In this document: piece after piece, positions 35,643 to 48,200 of the stretch | How positions within the stretch are numbered: the stretch's first letter is position 1 | How the letters are laid out: each line of letters opens with the position of its first letter | From: Megaleporinus macrocephalus | Lineage: Eukaryota > Chordata > Actinopteri > Characiformes > Anostomidae | NCBI GenBank assembly: GCA_021613375.1 | Contig: CM038726.1 | Location: 13,338,253 to 13,402,252 of the forward strand | DNA: 64,000 bases | Direction of reading: 5' to 3' | Translations under genes and position numbers: made by a program | Notes under the pieces: model-generated | The model's database searches: none | Told to the model about the DNA's origin: nothing | What the model saw: only the letters and a program-made list of their open reading frames with translations

Positions 35643-36904
35643 CTTGCTACTATGCAACTTCTCTAAACTTCTCTACAAAAGCTGGAAATAATTCCATAAT
35701 GAGTGTCTCTGTCATTGCCGCTCCGGGCACTACACGCTGTGTAACTGTGGTGGAGTGTGCACGAGAACTGTGTAACACTTTTACGGCTCCACATCCCACA
35801 CCAACAAATATGGGTCTTCAGCTAGCTTTAAAAAGAACTTAACTCTCTATTCCCAGCATGGCCATCGCTGCAGAGGCTGAGAAGAAGACTTTGAAGGGAG
35901 CAACTACAAGAAAAAAAGAGATCAACCAAGTAAGAGGCTGAACAAGAGAAAATATCTGACTGCTTTTACTCGTTGGTTGGAGTTAAAAGAGATAAAAGGA
36001 TGCAAGACAACAGAATGACTTTCTCAGCCAATGGTTTTTTCACCCCTACCTCACAAAGTTTTGCCGTTTTTCCAGATTCCAACATCATCTAAACTCATCT
36101 CTGGTTAGCATGCACCAAAAAGGACACTACACAGATTACACTTGCGATCTTTAATTATTTACAGATAGTATCAGCTGAAACTGAGAGTGTAAACTGTAGC
36201 CTCCATATGCCTGCATGACAAATGCCCTGTGTGCAGCTGTCCGTGAAGGGGGCTCAAAGTGTGATTTGTATTTATGACTGTGGTGTAAAAGTAAAATATA
36301 CTCCACTTCACTGTAGGGGGACCCCAAGAGCAGAAAATACTAATTCTCACATAATGCTGTTTTATTGATAGATAAAGAAGTCTAGCTATCAAGTAAGGGA
36401 AGCTTCTTAGCCTTCTATGAATTGCATGGCTAAATCCTCATGCTAGCCTCAAAACAACAGAATTGTTAAACAATCAAATTGAATCTCAAACACTCTTAAC
36501 TATAATATTATACTATGCTATATATCATACAGTGATGTATCCATTTTGGTCCATTTTGTTGTTTTTTTTAGTAACAGCAGACTGCTGACCGTTTTGACCT
36601 GCAGAGTATGTAGATAGGACTTATTGTATAGTTTTTTTTTGCTTATACTTTGGAATTAAAAAAAAACATTGTCATGAGGAGATAATATTGAGTTGAATGG
36701 AGTTGGTTGTCTGAGATGGTATTAAGCACTTTGTGATCATTAAACAGTTTGTTGTGTATTGTGTGTATTTCTAATTGGTTTAACAAAATCAGTCACTTTA
36801 ATATGCGGATAATACAACGCTCACAGCAGAATGTCTGAACCCCTATCATAAGGAATGTTAGAGAACAGAGTGAACATATGGGACATCAACTCAATATATA
36901 GACT

Positions 36905-37120
36905 CCTGCGCAAAGAAAAAGAAATGGGCCAAGTCCAAAGTACAATGGTTTTACTGATAGCACTCGCTGGTCAGTGTCCAGATTTAAACCCTATGGAAAA
37001 TCTTTTTTGTCTCACAGTAAACACAAACTAACTTGGCAGTGTTTTCAACCGTTTGAGTCCAACAGTGCTGAGCGGCACAAAACTGAGAATTGTCTGCAAG
37101 TTTACCAACAAACTATTTAA
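36905..37120 (+). pseudogene. Tc1/mariner-like transposase relic
   Basis: The frame at 36966-37007 reads AGQCPDLNPMENLF, matching the SPDLNPIENLW signature around the last acidic residue of Tc1-like transposases. The flanks are decayed and no terminal repeats were seen. Confidence 0.65.
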
Positions 37121-37334
37121 GGTAATTAATGGGAACAACTATTAATGAGTCACTTTATATGTTTGTTTAATCATAAGATCATTAAAATCATACCGGGATT
37201 GTAGAAGACTAAGATTGACAACTGCTAATTTGATGGAGTAGATGCAGAAGTGATGGGCGGCTCGGATCAACTATTTACAACAAACTCAGATTGGCAGAAA
37301 ATAGAGCTTGAAAAGACAAATGTGCCCAATTGTC

Positions 37335-37605
37335 CATGCTGTAGTCTTCTCTGGGGTTCTTTATGGAGGTGAAAGCTGGACAGAAAAATACTGATGTCTT
37401 TGAACTTTGGTGTTGGAGGAGACAGAAAACAAACAGGTCATCAAACTAATCAGGCCTCACCTTTCACTTGAAGTCCAGCTAACCAAAAAAGGTAGTTCAT
37501 TTTGGTCATTTGAAAGAAGAAAGAGAAAGAGGAGCACCAGATGAATGGATACAATTAGCCCAGAGAAGCTAAGACCCAAAAACAAGACAGGACATTCTGG
37601 ATAAA
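37335..37605 (+). pseudogene. LINE reverse-transcriptase C-terminal relic
   Basis: Frames give AVVFSGVLYGGESWTEKY, then after a stop and frameshift DVFELWCWRRQ, and later IRPHLSLE. These correspond to the conserved VVMYGCESWT..FELWCWRR..I..E.SLE block found downstream of the RT domain in several fish LINE clades. The copy is frameshifted and 5' truncated. Confidence 0.7.
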
Positions 37606-38994
37606 CATTATCTATATGGTCAGCAGGAGTCAGTTTTGGCTTGGCGGCCTAATAATAATAATAATAATACTAAAAAATGTTAATATTTTTTGTCGTGTAA
37701 GCTGCTTAAGCCTCATAGCCAATTTGTGCTGCACTGAAAACGCCAGTGTACCTGACTTCATCCAACTTCGAAGGCTATTCCTGTGGAGAAGCAGTTTAAG
37801 ACCAGTGTTCTGTCAAGAATACTCCAGGACCAAATTTGGGAACATTATTCCAAAAATCACCTCTGGCACTTTTACTGGTGCTCTGTGGAGGGTCCGGTGT
37901 TACCTTTCCTATTCTGTATTGTTCCTCTTCTTTCCTATTCTACATAAACTCCTCCTTACCCGCCCAAACACATAGCATTAGCTGCCAAAAACATACTGAC
38001 CCTCGCACTTGCCCTCCCTGCAGGCTTGCCTCTGAAGTTAGCCGACTTGTCCTGCACTTGGACTTTGTCTTACAGCTCTCCTCGCTCCCCAGTGCTACTG
38101 AATAATTGAAGCTGAAGGGTGGTGAGTGTTGCTGCTCTACCCGGTGTCAGTAAGTGCGTCAAGGTTGATTTCATGGCGGATCCTCCACTTTCTTGTCCTG
38201 CCTCATCAAAATTTCATCTTGGCTTTCCAAAAACGCCTTCCATTATTAAGCACCTAAACATGACTACCATGCCATGCAGTGTGTGTGTATATGTGTTTAT
38301 GTGTGTGTGTGAGAAAATGTAACATAGAGAAAGAAAGAGGCTTCCTCGCTCCAGAGCCAGATCACCCTCCCAGTCCATTGCCCTTAGGGAGCTATAAGAC
38401 TCTGATGCTTTCAGGTAGATTGTACCTGGGAAGAAGCAGCATCGCTCTAATCACAGTCAGTCTGAAAACGTGGACACAATCTGAGGCAAGGTCACACTCG
38501 GAAACGAGTTCTTTCTGTCCAGCTCCACTCCACATACTTCGACTCCAGCTATACATCGGAAGATATAGACTCTCTTATTCTCCGAACATTGAATGTGAAA
38601 CCCACAGGACTGATTAGAACGCTCGTCCCAAGGCTAACTCTTTCACCACTCTTTTACTGTAAAAGAGAGAAAAAGAGAGACTGCGTATGTCTTTTTCCTA
38701 TTAATGTGTGTTTCTGGTGAGTTTAATGGTGAGGGCAAAGTGCACTTGTTTCTATCAGCGCCAGGAAAAAGGGCAGCTCAGGGTCAGTGAGAGTGCATTA
38801 GAAACATGCAAGTTAGTATATATTTCATGTGAATCCATTCGCAGTAGCTGCATATGTAATAGCATTTGTACACATAGGGGAAAAAGGATGGACTACAAGT
38901 TCAAGGCAGTAATGTTGCTGCCATATCAAAACTTAATTTATTTATTTTAAAAAATTTTAAATCTGTGTCACAGTCATTAGAAAAATTATAACCT
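37606..38994. other. Intergenic, nothing recognised
   Basis: Contains a short (AAT)n at about 37649-37668 and a short TG-rich patch near 38280-38310. No coding exon or element ends could be supported. Confidence 0.5.
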
Positions 38995-39075
38995 TGTAAG
39001 GCGGGGCACACTATGGACAGTCCGCCAGTCCATCGCATGGCCAACAATCACTCATGGACATATTCACACCTATAT
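38995..39075 (-). mobile_element. SINE fragment, minus strand
   Basis: Contains ggacagtccgccagtccatc followed by gcatggccaacaatcact and acatattcacacct. On the minus strand this is the GATGGACTGGCG..CTGTCC..GTG segment that forms the downstream part of the common teleost SINE whose head occurs at 42687. Confidence 0.5.
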
Positions 39076-39100
39076 ATATATATCTTTTTTTATGTGTCTA

Positions 39101-39744
39101 TATACACTGATCAGTAATAAAATTGTCCATTTATTCATGTGATTCGATGCATACTTCATTTATCCTCTTTCACCCTGTTCTTTAATGTTCAGGACCACCA
39201 CAGCGCAGGGACTATCAGGGAGGTGTATCATTCTCAGCGCTGCAATAACACTGACATGGTGGTGGTATGTTTGTGTGTGTTGTTCTGGTGTGATTGGATC
39301 AAACACGTTTTTAAACACCTCAGTGTCACTGCTGGACTGAGAATAGTCCACCAACCAGCAACATCCAGCCAACAGTGTCCTGTGGGCAGTGTCCTGTAAC
39401 CACTGATGAAGGACTAGAGGATGACCAACATAAATTGTGTAGCAACAAATGAGCTACTGTCTCTGACTTTACACCTACACGGTGGACCAACAAGGTAGGC
39501 ATGTCTATTAGAGTGGACAGTGAGTGGACATGGTCTGGTCCACTTGTATCAGCACAACACACACTAACACATCACCACCACGTCAGTGTCACTGCAGTGC
39601 TGAGAATGAGACAGAGAATCAGATGGACTACAGTCTGAAAGTGTAGAACTAAGTGCACCTTTATTGTAAATGGAGCTCATAAATTGGACAGTGAGTGTAG
39701 ATACAAGGAGCTGCTTTTAATGTTATGGCTGATCGATGTGTATA
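39101..39744. mobile_element. 644-bp MITE with inverted ends
   Basis: Left end tatacactgatcag (39101-39114) and right end ctgatcgatgtgtata (39729-39744) are near-perfect inverted repeats. The right subterminal sequence is ttttaatgttatgg. This is a very common fish MITE, seen by its CACTGATCAG..TTAATGTTATGGCTGATCG ends. It sits in TA-rich DNA, so the target duplication cannot be resolved. There is no coding capacity. Confidence 0.7.
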
Positions 39745-39749
39745 TATAT

Positions 39750-40174
39750 CAAAAGTTTCATTTCATGCAATTTTCATGCAACTCACAAACAATACTGTTC
39801 ATTTCACAATGAATTTAAGTGTATCAGATGATTTTTAAAGAAGAAAAAAGTTAATATTAAAGCCTATTTTTGTATAGAGGCTTATTTTGCATATAGTCCT
39901 ATTATCAGCAATTCTCAGTCCTCTGTCTAAATCTCCTGGTACGGCCGCCAATCCAAGTTAAGGATGTTATTGGGCTAATTGGTTGTTAGGACACTCTTGC
40001 TCTATTGTGATGCACATCTGAAGCATCAGCAGTTGATGGCTTGCTGACCGACTCACAATGACCAGAAAGAAACAACTTTCTTTAGAGACCCGTCAGTCCA
40101 TTGTTGTGTTAAGGAAGAAGATACTCCATTGAAAACAAGAACATTTCACTGTGATCCCAAACTTTTGAGCAGTA

Positions 40175-40182
<8 letters not shown>
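39750..40182 (+). mobile_element. Tc1-like element, internally deleted
   Basis: The right end cccaaacttttgagcagtag (about 40155-40174) is the outward terminal repeat typical of fish Tc1-like elements, and ATATCAAAAGTTT near 39750 may be a remnant of the left end. Inside, ATG 40058 opens MTRKKQLSLETRQS, the N-terminal helix-turn-helix start of the transposase. This breaks off after about 23 codons, where the element jumps to its 3' end. Confidence 0.65.

Positions 40183-40250
<68 letters not shown>
40178..40250. repeat. (TA)n array
   Basis: About 73 bp of uninterrupted TA directly after the Tc1-like end, suggesting insertion at, or expansion from, a TA target. Confidence 0.95.
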
Positions 40251-40258
<8 letters not shown>

Positions 40259-40289
40259 TTTATATCTATCGATATTTATATAGATAGAT

Positions 40290-40445
40290 ATCACATTTAC
40301 ATTGTGTAAACAAATCCTGATGAATAGACCAATAGAAATGCTCCAAAATAACAAAATTCTGGTTCCATTGGCCTGCATTAAAAGACTGTTCTGTCCTCTT
40401 CTGTAAAGTTGCTGTGTTGAAGATACCTATTTTGACAGTGACGAG
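40290..40445 (+). repeat. Dispersed repeat family, copy 3
   Basis: Contains catttacattgtg, gatgaatagaccaatagaaa, ctggttccattggcctgcat, tctgtaaagttgc and tttgacagtgac in the same order as the copies at 13272 and 21416. It is shorter than copy 2. Confidence 0.6.
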
Positions 40446-42686
40446 CACTCGATTAAGAAGCTGGCACACAGCATACCAGTTCCAGCCGTGTTTTTAAGAT
40501 GGACATCAAGCATACCTTGTGATGGTTCGGTTCCCAGAGAAAGTGAAGAGAAGTGCCGACACTGCCTTCAAAGCCTGCAGTGACAGATTTTTCCACATAG
40601 CCTGCTGTTTTCTTCGCTGTAGCTCTGTTGTCATTTTGGATTTTGGAATCTGGCCTTTTCTCTCAATGCGGGGTTTGTACTTGAAGGAGGAGGCAACCGT
40701 GGAGGTTATGGTATGTTTATTCTATGTAATGCACTATGCCAACATAAATACACTTTTCCATTCTATGGCACCTTAATTAGTATGCGAGCCGTAGGTAGTA
40801 GGCTAGGAAATGCTGCCTGAATGTTTCAGTTGTGACATGGAAACATGGGACAGCATTTGAATGCCACTAAACTCATGATGAAACTTGTATAAAACTTTAA
40901 ACAAAAAAAACTTTAAAAACAATGAAAAAGTGTAATTTTTTAAAGTATAAAGTTGGCTTTAGTTTTGGAATAGCCACCTCCTTAACAGAAAGTGGATAAT
41001 TACATACTCCTCGTGAGTATCAAGGGTCTGAATTAGTTTTGAAACAGGTTATTTTACTGTGTGGCCACAGTTCAGAAGGATTCAGTAGAATGCTCCATAT
41101 AGAGCAGATGTATGGAAGCGTGTGGGCGTTCGTGCGCTAAAGAAGAAGCATCAGGTTCGGCCTGAGTGCGTCACGCACTGGCTGTTAATTGAGTCGATTG
41201 TGAAAGATCTCAGTAAGTATGTTTATGTCTGCACCGCTGAGGGTACTCAACGTGTGGGTGGGTGGGCGGCAGACAGTGTCAGTGTCCTTATGCTTGGGGA
41301 GAGGGCTTGCTGAATACTGCATTAGCCAGCTGCCATGCTCGCACACAGGAGGTGCAGGCTGAGTGATCTGTAGGCTCTTCCTCTCCCACTCATTCTCTCT
41401 CTCTCTTTCTCTCTCTCTCTCTTTCTCTCTAGCCACCGTTCTCGCTTTCCCCTCACTCCTCTCCTCATTTTGTGACATTTACACAAGGCACTTTAATATT
41501 GCAACAGTCAACATCTGGGAGTGGATCCGAGACATCTAACTCTGTCTCTGAGTACACAGGAAGAGCCCATCAAACACACACAAACACACACACACACAGA
41601 CGCACACCCATTTCTCACCCTGCCATGCCACACTGTATCATTGATCTGACACTCATACGGTAATAAACTCGCTTAAGTGAGACAAAAGAACACTTCATTT
41701 ATTCATATCTCTATCAAGGAGAGCAACATTAACACAGCGATTGCATTTTAATAGGCCTGTTTGTCATTAAGAGGCGGGGAGGACGACTGTGTTTGCTGCA
41801 TTTGGATGCTCTTGAAGCATTTTTCAGCAGTGACGTTACACCGACTGCCACCTCTCCAAATTCATCATTTTTTCATTTTTCCATCCTTAAAATCTTTAGG
41901 ACGCTTCAGAAGAATTGTCATAGGCCTGTGTCATAGCCCACCATTGAAACAGTTGTTACTGGTGCAAATAACATGTCAAATAACATAACAGGGCTGTCGC
42001 TAAGTGTAAAAAAAATGAAGTTTAAGCAGAAAATGAAAGCGTTCGAGAGGAACCTTACAAAAAATGACTGAATGGAACTAAATGGAAGGACATGGTCCTG
42101 AGGTGATGTCAGTTTATTTAGTTCCTTGTTGTTGGATAGTTAATAGTTGCTGAACATTACACAATATATCGTTGTGGGCAGTGCTTAATTTGTAAAACAT
42201 CATGTAATGGAACACTAAAGGTGGGGTGATCCAGCAACTGGGAGTAATGGAAAAGGTCCTGGAACGCATAGACACAACAGTGCTTCAAGTGTCCATCTAA
42301 CATAGTAGCATTCTATACAATAATCCTAGCTTTAGTGACTGCAGTAAGTGGCTGCAACCATAAAATCTCAGGGATGCGACTGGATGAATAGTTTTTGTTG
42401 TCCTACAAACATGTCAAAGAGGTGGTGGATCCACATAAATAAGTTCTGGAACACAGGTGCCTGAAATATGAGAGGTGCCGGATCTTGTTCCGGCAAGATC
42501 CAGCACAAATTAAGCACTGACTGTGGGTCTTTCTGACCTTAATTAACTGTGTAGTTTTCGAGGAGGTACTGATGAAGTAGCTTGCTGCTGTGAGTGGTGG
42601 CTCTGTCGTTTGTGCTTGACAGCTCGCAATGAATTTACAGAACGCTGTATTCTGGTGCATTTTGATAGATTAGGGTTTACTGTAGT
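40446..42686. other. Intergenic stretch
   Basis: No gene supported. A CT-rich microsatellite lies at about 41394-41432 and a short (AC)n at about 41575-41600. The remainder is unannotated AT-rich sequence. Confidence 0.55.
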
Positions 42687-42923
42687 GGCGGCACGGTGGT
42701 GTAGTGGTTAGCACTGTTGCCTTGCAGCAAAACGATCCAGGTTGGGTTCCCGGTCCTGGCCGTTCTGTGTGCATGTTCTCCCCGTGCTTGTGTGGGTTTC
42801 TTCTGTTAGGTTGATTAGGTCACTCTAAATGGACTGATCCATGGTGTACCCCTCCTTCGCTCCAGCCCACCAGCCACCACCCTGACTAGCAGGATAAAGT
42901 GGAAGATAATGGATGGATGGATG
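42687..42923 (+). mobile_element. tRNA-derived SINE
   Basis: Starts ggcggcacggtggtgtagtg and ends in a (GGAT)n tail. A perfect A box TGGTGTAGTGG lies at 42697-42707, and a degenerate B box near 42744. The body contains tgtgcatgttctccccgtg and gtgtgggtttcttc, hallmark strings of a widespread teleost SINE. It is internally shortened compared with what I know of full copies. Confidence 0.8.
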
Positions 42924-45900
42924 TTTATTGTAGCATTAACTATCCTTAACCATCTTCTTCTTATTACAGCCCATTCCCTTCCTGACTATATTAGCTTTAC
43001 TATATTAAAATATATTTCTTCACTTCCTGTTGATAATGTTAGTTAATTTTGAAATGTTTAAACTAAAAACTTACATAATGATTACATTATTTTACACATT
43101 ACTCCTTTAAGAATACAAAAAAACATGTGTTCTACAGAAGCTTAGTCTGAACAATTAAATAGAGTATCAGGGGTTTCAAAGAAAGTTAGAAAATTTATTG
43201 CATTTTCTGCTTTTCATGGTCACAACACACATTCAGTGATTCAGAGGCAACTTGTGGGAAAAAGGCAGCAGAATGTGTTTTTTTTTCCTGTAACACTCAG
43301 TTTAAACTAACTTTTAAAGTGCATCAAAGCACACATTTGAGAGTTTGATATTTAAGTGATATTTAAATTGAGTTGTCTCAGTAATGATAACAGATAAAAG
43401 CTGAAAACTAAACAGCTGATATTTCCTGCTGCATTCTTCTTGTCGTACTAGCACACTAAATAGTACGCTGAAAATGATGCATACACCTTTAGAAGTGCAC
43501 TCATAAGTGTAGTAGGTGAAGCATTGAAATGTGTTGTTTGGGATCCAGCATTAGTCACGTTCAGCAGTCCAGCAGCTGCTCTGCTGTTGCTTGTTAAACA
43601 TCTTCAAACTAGTTTAGGGTATTTCCTATTTTTATTATTTATTGTTGTGATAAATTAAATGGATCTATGTACCTTTAACTAATTTTTTTTTTTCCAGGGA
43701 AATGTACATTTTTGTAAGACCAGGTATTTGGAGTGAACACAACTAGTTATAAACATACTGAAATACAATACAATGATGTTCCCTAACTAAAGATAATGAA
43801 GACATATTTACCCCAGTCATCCATACATATATCCATATATCCATATCCAGACATATTTACACCCAGTTTATCACCAATTTTTCTGAGAGCATGACTCTCA
43901 AAGTTTTAAATATTATGTATCTTGATGTTGACTGTTTTGGTGGTCTACCAGGTCATGCATGGCTGTTAGAGGTCCCATTTTCTTTTTAATCAGTTTTTGA
44001 ATTCCAGTTTTTGAACTCCTTTCTTATGCAAGTGCATTATTTTATCTGATCGCCGTTAGAAACCTCCCCTTAAAAAAAACTTAATTGGCTGTATTGACTG
44101 AAATTGAAATAAAAGGTGGCCTATGATTTCAAGCCTGTGCCCTATTCGTCATAGTGTCAACCAGATTTCAAAGAGTGAACTCTAAACCAGTGGATCCACT
44201 TTGTCTAGCAAGCCACTGGGTTAGTCTTTGTCTAGGTCTAAGTCCTCACGTTAAAGCCCTCGGCGCACAGTTGACATGGCGGCTGTGCTCGAAAGAAGAT
44301 AAGATTCTTTTTTTTCTCCTCATTTTTTTGTTTTATGCTGCTGTTTTTAATAACTCTACTCATGTTGTTATCGACTTCATGCAGCCGTGCCCGACTGCAA
44401 GAAATATCTTCTGCTAAAACATTAGCCGCCAATTTGTAGCGAGATGGTTCTAAAAAAGAGGAGATAAAACAATGTTAAGAAAAAGAATTTGCCAGAAGAG
44501 TAAAACCACAGCGCTTATGTTCTCACACTCTTCATTTATATCGACTTCCCTGAGAGAAGGAGACGTAGATGGATGTCTGCTCTGGTATTAACAAAACCCA
44601 TTAAAGGAGAATTAACGGTGCGTGCCTGTGAACGTGTGCATGAAACACGTTGGCGATTGGTGAATTAAATGAATTGGATTGTCAGCCCAAGTCAGAAAGA
44701 GAGAGGGAGGGCTGGGGGGTGGGGTTGAGAGGTGGGCATGGATTGGGGGAAAAAATCCCTGCGGCCAGTTGAAGATCACCCCACAAACCAATGTCATTCG
44801 TACAGCCCAAAACCAGACGCTGCATTTGAGGCCTGTTGTGTTAATGCTTTTAACTATCCTAGACTGATGGCCTTTTACCCAAAACACTACACACACACAC
44901 ACACAATCCATTGTCATTTAATATCTTTTTGCTGTGGTTAAAATGTACGACTGCTCATGATATTTGCTAGGCCTGCACCATATTATTGATTTTGTGCATG
45001 CTGATATGTCTAATGAATTGACAGTGCTGTATAATGGACTGAGAACAGGATGTGTGAGGTGCATTTGTTCTCCACTGGCACAAATACTCTGGCATCAAGC
45101 AGTGTTTTCAGTAGTGTCAGATTGGTTTTGAGGTCAAAATGAAAGAAAACTGGAGAGTTTGTCCTATTTTTCATCAGCATTCCTCTTTGTCGACTATTGA
45201 GCCCAGTGTTCTAATTGGTCAGCTTGCCCACTCTATTCTGGTTGGTCAACCGCCAGAGCACCATCCTGTTGCAAGTACCAATCCCAAACCGCTCTGGCTG
45301 TTTTTAGTCTGTTGGTTCTGCAGTATCAGTTTAAGCCAGTTCGAGTCCGATCCTGAAAGTCAGGTAGAACAAGTCGCTAGACTCATTTCACCTTTACAAG
45401 CCAGGCTGGCGCAGGAAGTCTCAGAGTGCTAAGTTAGGGTTATTAGCTCTTTGTGTGTTAAGTGAGTGTGGCAGGCAATAAGGATTGTGTTACGAGATGA
45501 TGTCACCATTTATCAAAGAAAAGGTCTGAAAAGTACTAATTAAAAGAAACCTAAGATAAACAATATAAAATAAATATTTATATTATTTTATATGTGTTTC
45601 TGCTGTTTCTGAGTTTTAGAAATGCACAATTGACAACATTTTGCAGACTTCTACAGATTTCCACTTTTTGCCACTTTTTAATTTTTTTTAGTTCATGATC
45701 ATATTACAAGCTCACAGACACCATCGTTAGAAAAACAGCCCCAGAAGGATTTACTGCTGTGCTTTACAGCACCCCTAGTGCAGTCTGGTTGGAATTGTTC
45801 TCCAGGTGTTCTCCACCATCGAAACCATCGCTTTAGTGTGCTAGAAGTGTTTGTCTCTGGAACAAATATTTTGCTAAGCATTTAATTGAAGTGACTTAAA

Positions 45901-46035
45901 GAACTTCATTAAATGGTTAAAGTGTCTAAATACAATTTGAATCCATCTCTCACTACTGGCTCATGTTATCAGAACTTTTTTGGTCAATAATCTTCATTTC
46001 GGTTGAGCCCTAATATAAATATATACTTGCTAGTA
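42924..46035. other. Intergenic stretch with one possible conserved element
   Basis: No coding exon supported. A low-repeat piece at about 44440-44690 looks like a possible conserved non-coding element. A G-rich patch at about 44700-44755 could form G-quadruplexes. Confidence 0.5.
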
Positions 46036-46245
46036 AATACACTATATGGTCGAAAGTATGGTGAAATCTGACCATCACACCTATATGAGCTTGTTAGACA
46101 TCTCAATCCAAACCATGGGTGGTAACATAAGTTTGGCCCCTCATTTGTGGCTGTGACTGCCTACACCATTGTTCTGCCAGTGTTTGTCTTTGAAGACTGC
46201 ATGGTTATGTGCTTGGTTTTATGCACCCGTTAGCAACAAGTGTAT
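46036..46245 (-). mobile_element. Tc1-like deletion derivative (minus strand)
   Basis: Starts tatatggtcgaaagtatggt, then ctgaccatcacacctatatg and gagcttgtt, the outward 3' end of the fish Tc1-like family also seen at 53088 and 57080. Near 46170 it changes to the antisense of that family's 5' interior (tgccagtgtttgtctttgaa, tgcacccgttagcaa). The middle, including the transposase core, is missing. Confidence 0.65.
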
Positions 46246-47463
46246 CTTAGATCATTCATGGTATCAGTTTGTGCTTTGTGATATTTTGCCATCATGGCAT
46301 GCCATCATCTGCCTTCTTCAAACGCGCCCCCCAAGCCCACACACACTGCTGCGACAGGCTTTCACATTTGAGTGTGGGGGGGTGTCGATTCAGCTGTGGT
46401 TGAAAAAGCCATTTTCAGTCAGTGTGCCATTTTAACCCCCCACTCTCCTCCAATTCCATTAACCTCTCTGTTTCAATCCCTCTCTCCTCATCTCCCATCC
46501 CCTCTGTCTATCACATGAGACCCCATCCTCCCCCCACTCGGCCCTTCATTTCTGCTTCATTTGACGGATCTGACCCACTGTTTCCCTCTAGCTCATTGAC
46601 TTCGATACTGCAGCCTCCATCCAAATTATCAACCCCTTCTATTCCTCCACCACTGCTTAGTTATCTCTTTCTCTATTTTTCTTTCTATCTGTCTTTCTGC
46701 CACATACACAGACACACACTTACACTCTGTGAGGGTTACATACCAACAAACAGTTTTTAAACACCAGATGTCCTTGACCCCAAATAAAGAGGCCTGGTTT
46801 AAAGCCCAAATCTCTCTCTCTCTCTCTCCTCTCTCTCTTTTCTCTTTGGAAGAACGGTGATGGCACACTGACCCAAATGGAGGCGCTGGGTGTTGTCAGG
46901 CATGCTAAGTGCCACGCCACCCACAAAGATATTACAGGCCTTGTCATTTGGATCAATTCTTCTGAAAATGACAAGCTCCTTCAACCTGACTGACCGAACG
47001 AGGAGCAGATCTGTTGTAACATGGCTAACAGGAAGTGAAGGCTCCACTCTAACTTAGCACCATCCTGCGCCACTCTCTAAAACTCCTAATCCAAAAAGTG
47101 CTTTTGTTTACATTTCTGGCAAATGCATTTTCTAATTTGTGTACCTTTTTTTATGGTTGCTATCAAACTCTGGACTTTGCTGCTGGAAAAACTGGGGCAG
47201 ATGAGCATGCATTCCATAATGGTTTAAGCTGGTCCATGCTGGTTTGAGCTGGTTTAGTGCTTGTTAACTAATGATTTGTAACAGTTGTCTGTTTGTCTGG
47301 AAAATTTGGGCAGGATTATGAAAATTAAACCGCGGTAGGTCCCAATGTGATAGCATTTTTTAATGAGAACCAAAATCCTTGGCAGTGCTCTTGAATGTGG
47401 CAAACGGATTATACTAAAATCAGGGTCCAGCATCCAGCTGACATGTTTCTACAGTTGTAACGA
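46246..47463. other. Intergenic; one unidentified open segment
   Basis: Pyrimidine-rich at 46430-46700. The piece 46850-47035 is open on the minus strand (RLKELVIFRRIDPNDKACNI and onward) and also partly on the plus strand, but lacks convincing splice sites and I do not recognise the protein. Confidence 0.4.
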
Positions 47464-47690
47464 GGTAGTCATGGGCTGGAGATTAGGAAACCAGCCATAT
47501 GACCACAAGTTCTATCCCCTGAACCAACAACACACGAGTGAAGTGCCCTTGAACAAGGGACCTAACCCCCAATTGCTCGCTAGGTGCTGTGGATAGGGCT
47601 GCCCACGGCTCTGGTCAAATGTGCTTACTGCCCCTTAGTGTGGGTGTTGAGTGTTGAGGACAAACACTAAACTGTGACCAGGCCTCCTGG
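47464..47690 (+). mobile_element. SINE-like repeat
   Basis: Contains ccttgaacaagggacctaac, cccaattgctcgc, gtggatagggctgcccac and tgcttactgccccttagtgt, the typical body of a tRNA-derived SINE widespread in fish. Upstream, agttctatcccc is a degenerate B box in the expected place. Confidence 0.65.
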
Positions 47691-47805
47691 ATTTATCTTC
47701 CTGCTGTTTACTACTGAAAAAGGGTTCAGTGACCTTTAACGGATTTCTGGTGCTATACTGCACCAGTTTGGATAGGTTTTTTAAAGAACCATATACAAAC
47801 TAATT

Positions 47806-48200
47806 TTCTTTTTTTTTGTGATCAACTTTTTATTGCTTTTAACATATTTTACAATCAGTATGGAGGGTGGGGAGGGGATGGCATGACTAATACAAACAGT
47901 AAACAGGATCACACACTAAAAATACATACTCAAACGTTCATTTAACAGAAGACAATATCTTGGATGGAATTATATAAATTTTCCCAATTACCAATTGTTG
48001 AGGTGCTTTATTAAGTTTAGCTGTTAAGTATTCCATTCTAACTATGTTTTGAAAACTAGATATCAAAAATCTCAAAACTAAAAGTTGAGGCGTAATCCAA
48101 AGTTGTAAAACATTTTCAATGTTCATGGTTCTACATATTATGTAAAAATTTGTGTGAATGTCTAGTAAATGTTTGACTACTGGTCTACGTTTCTCACAGT
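47806..48200 (-). mobile_element. Retroposon 3' end with AATAAA and poly(A) (minus strand)
   Basis: On the minus strand, gcaataaaaagttgatcac is followed by nine A. An AATAAA signal about a dozen bases before an oligo-A run is the mark of a reverse-transcribed insertion. An open stretch just upstream (48126-47938) might be the end of a LINE ORF2, but it matches nothing I can name. A processed pseudogene tail is an alternative. Confidence 0.45.

Noticed and set aside
45139..45432. 97-codon open frame
   Set aside because: No recognisable domain, no splice sites and ordinary composition; likely chance.
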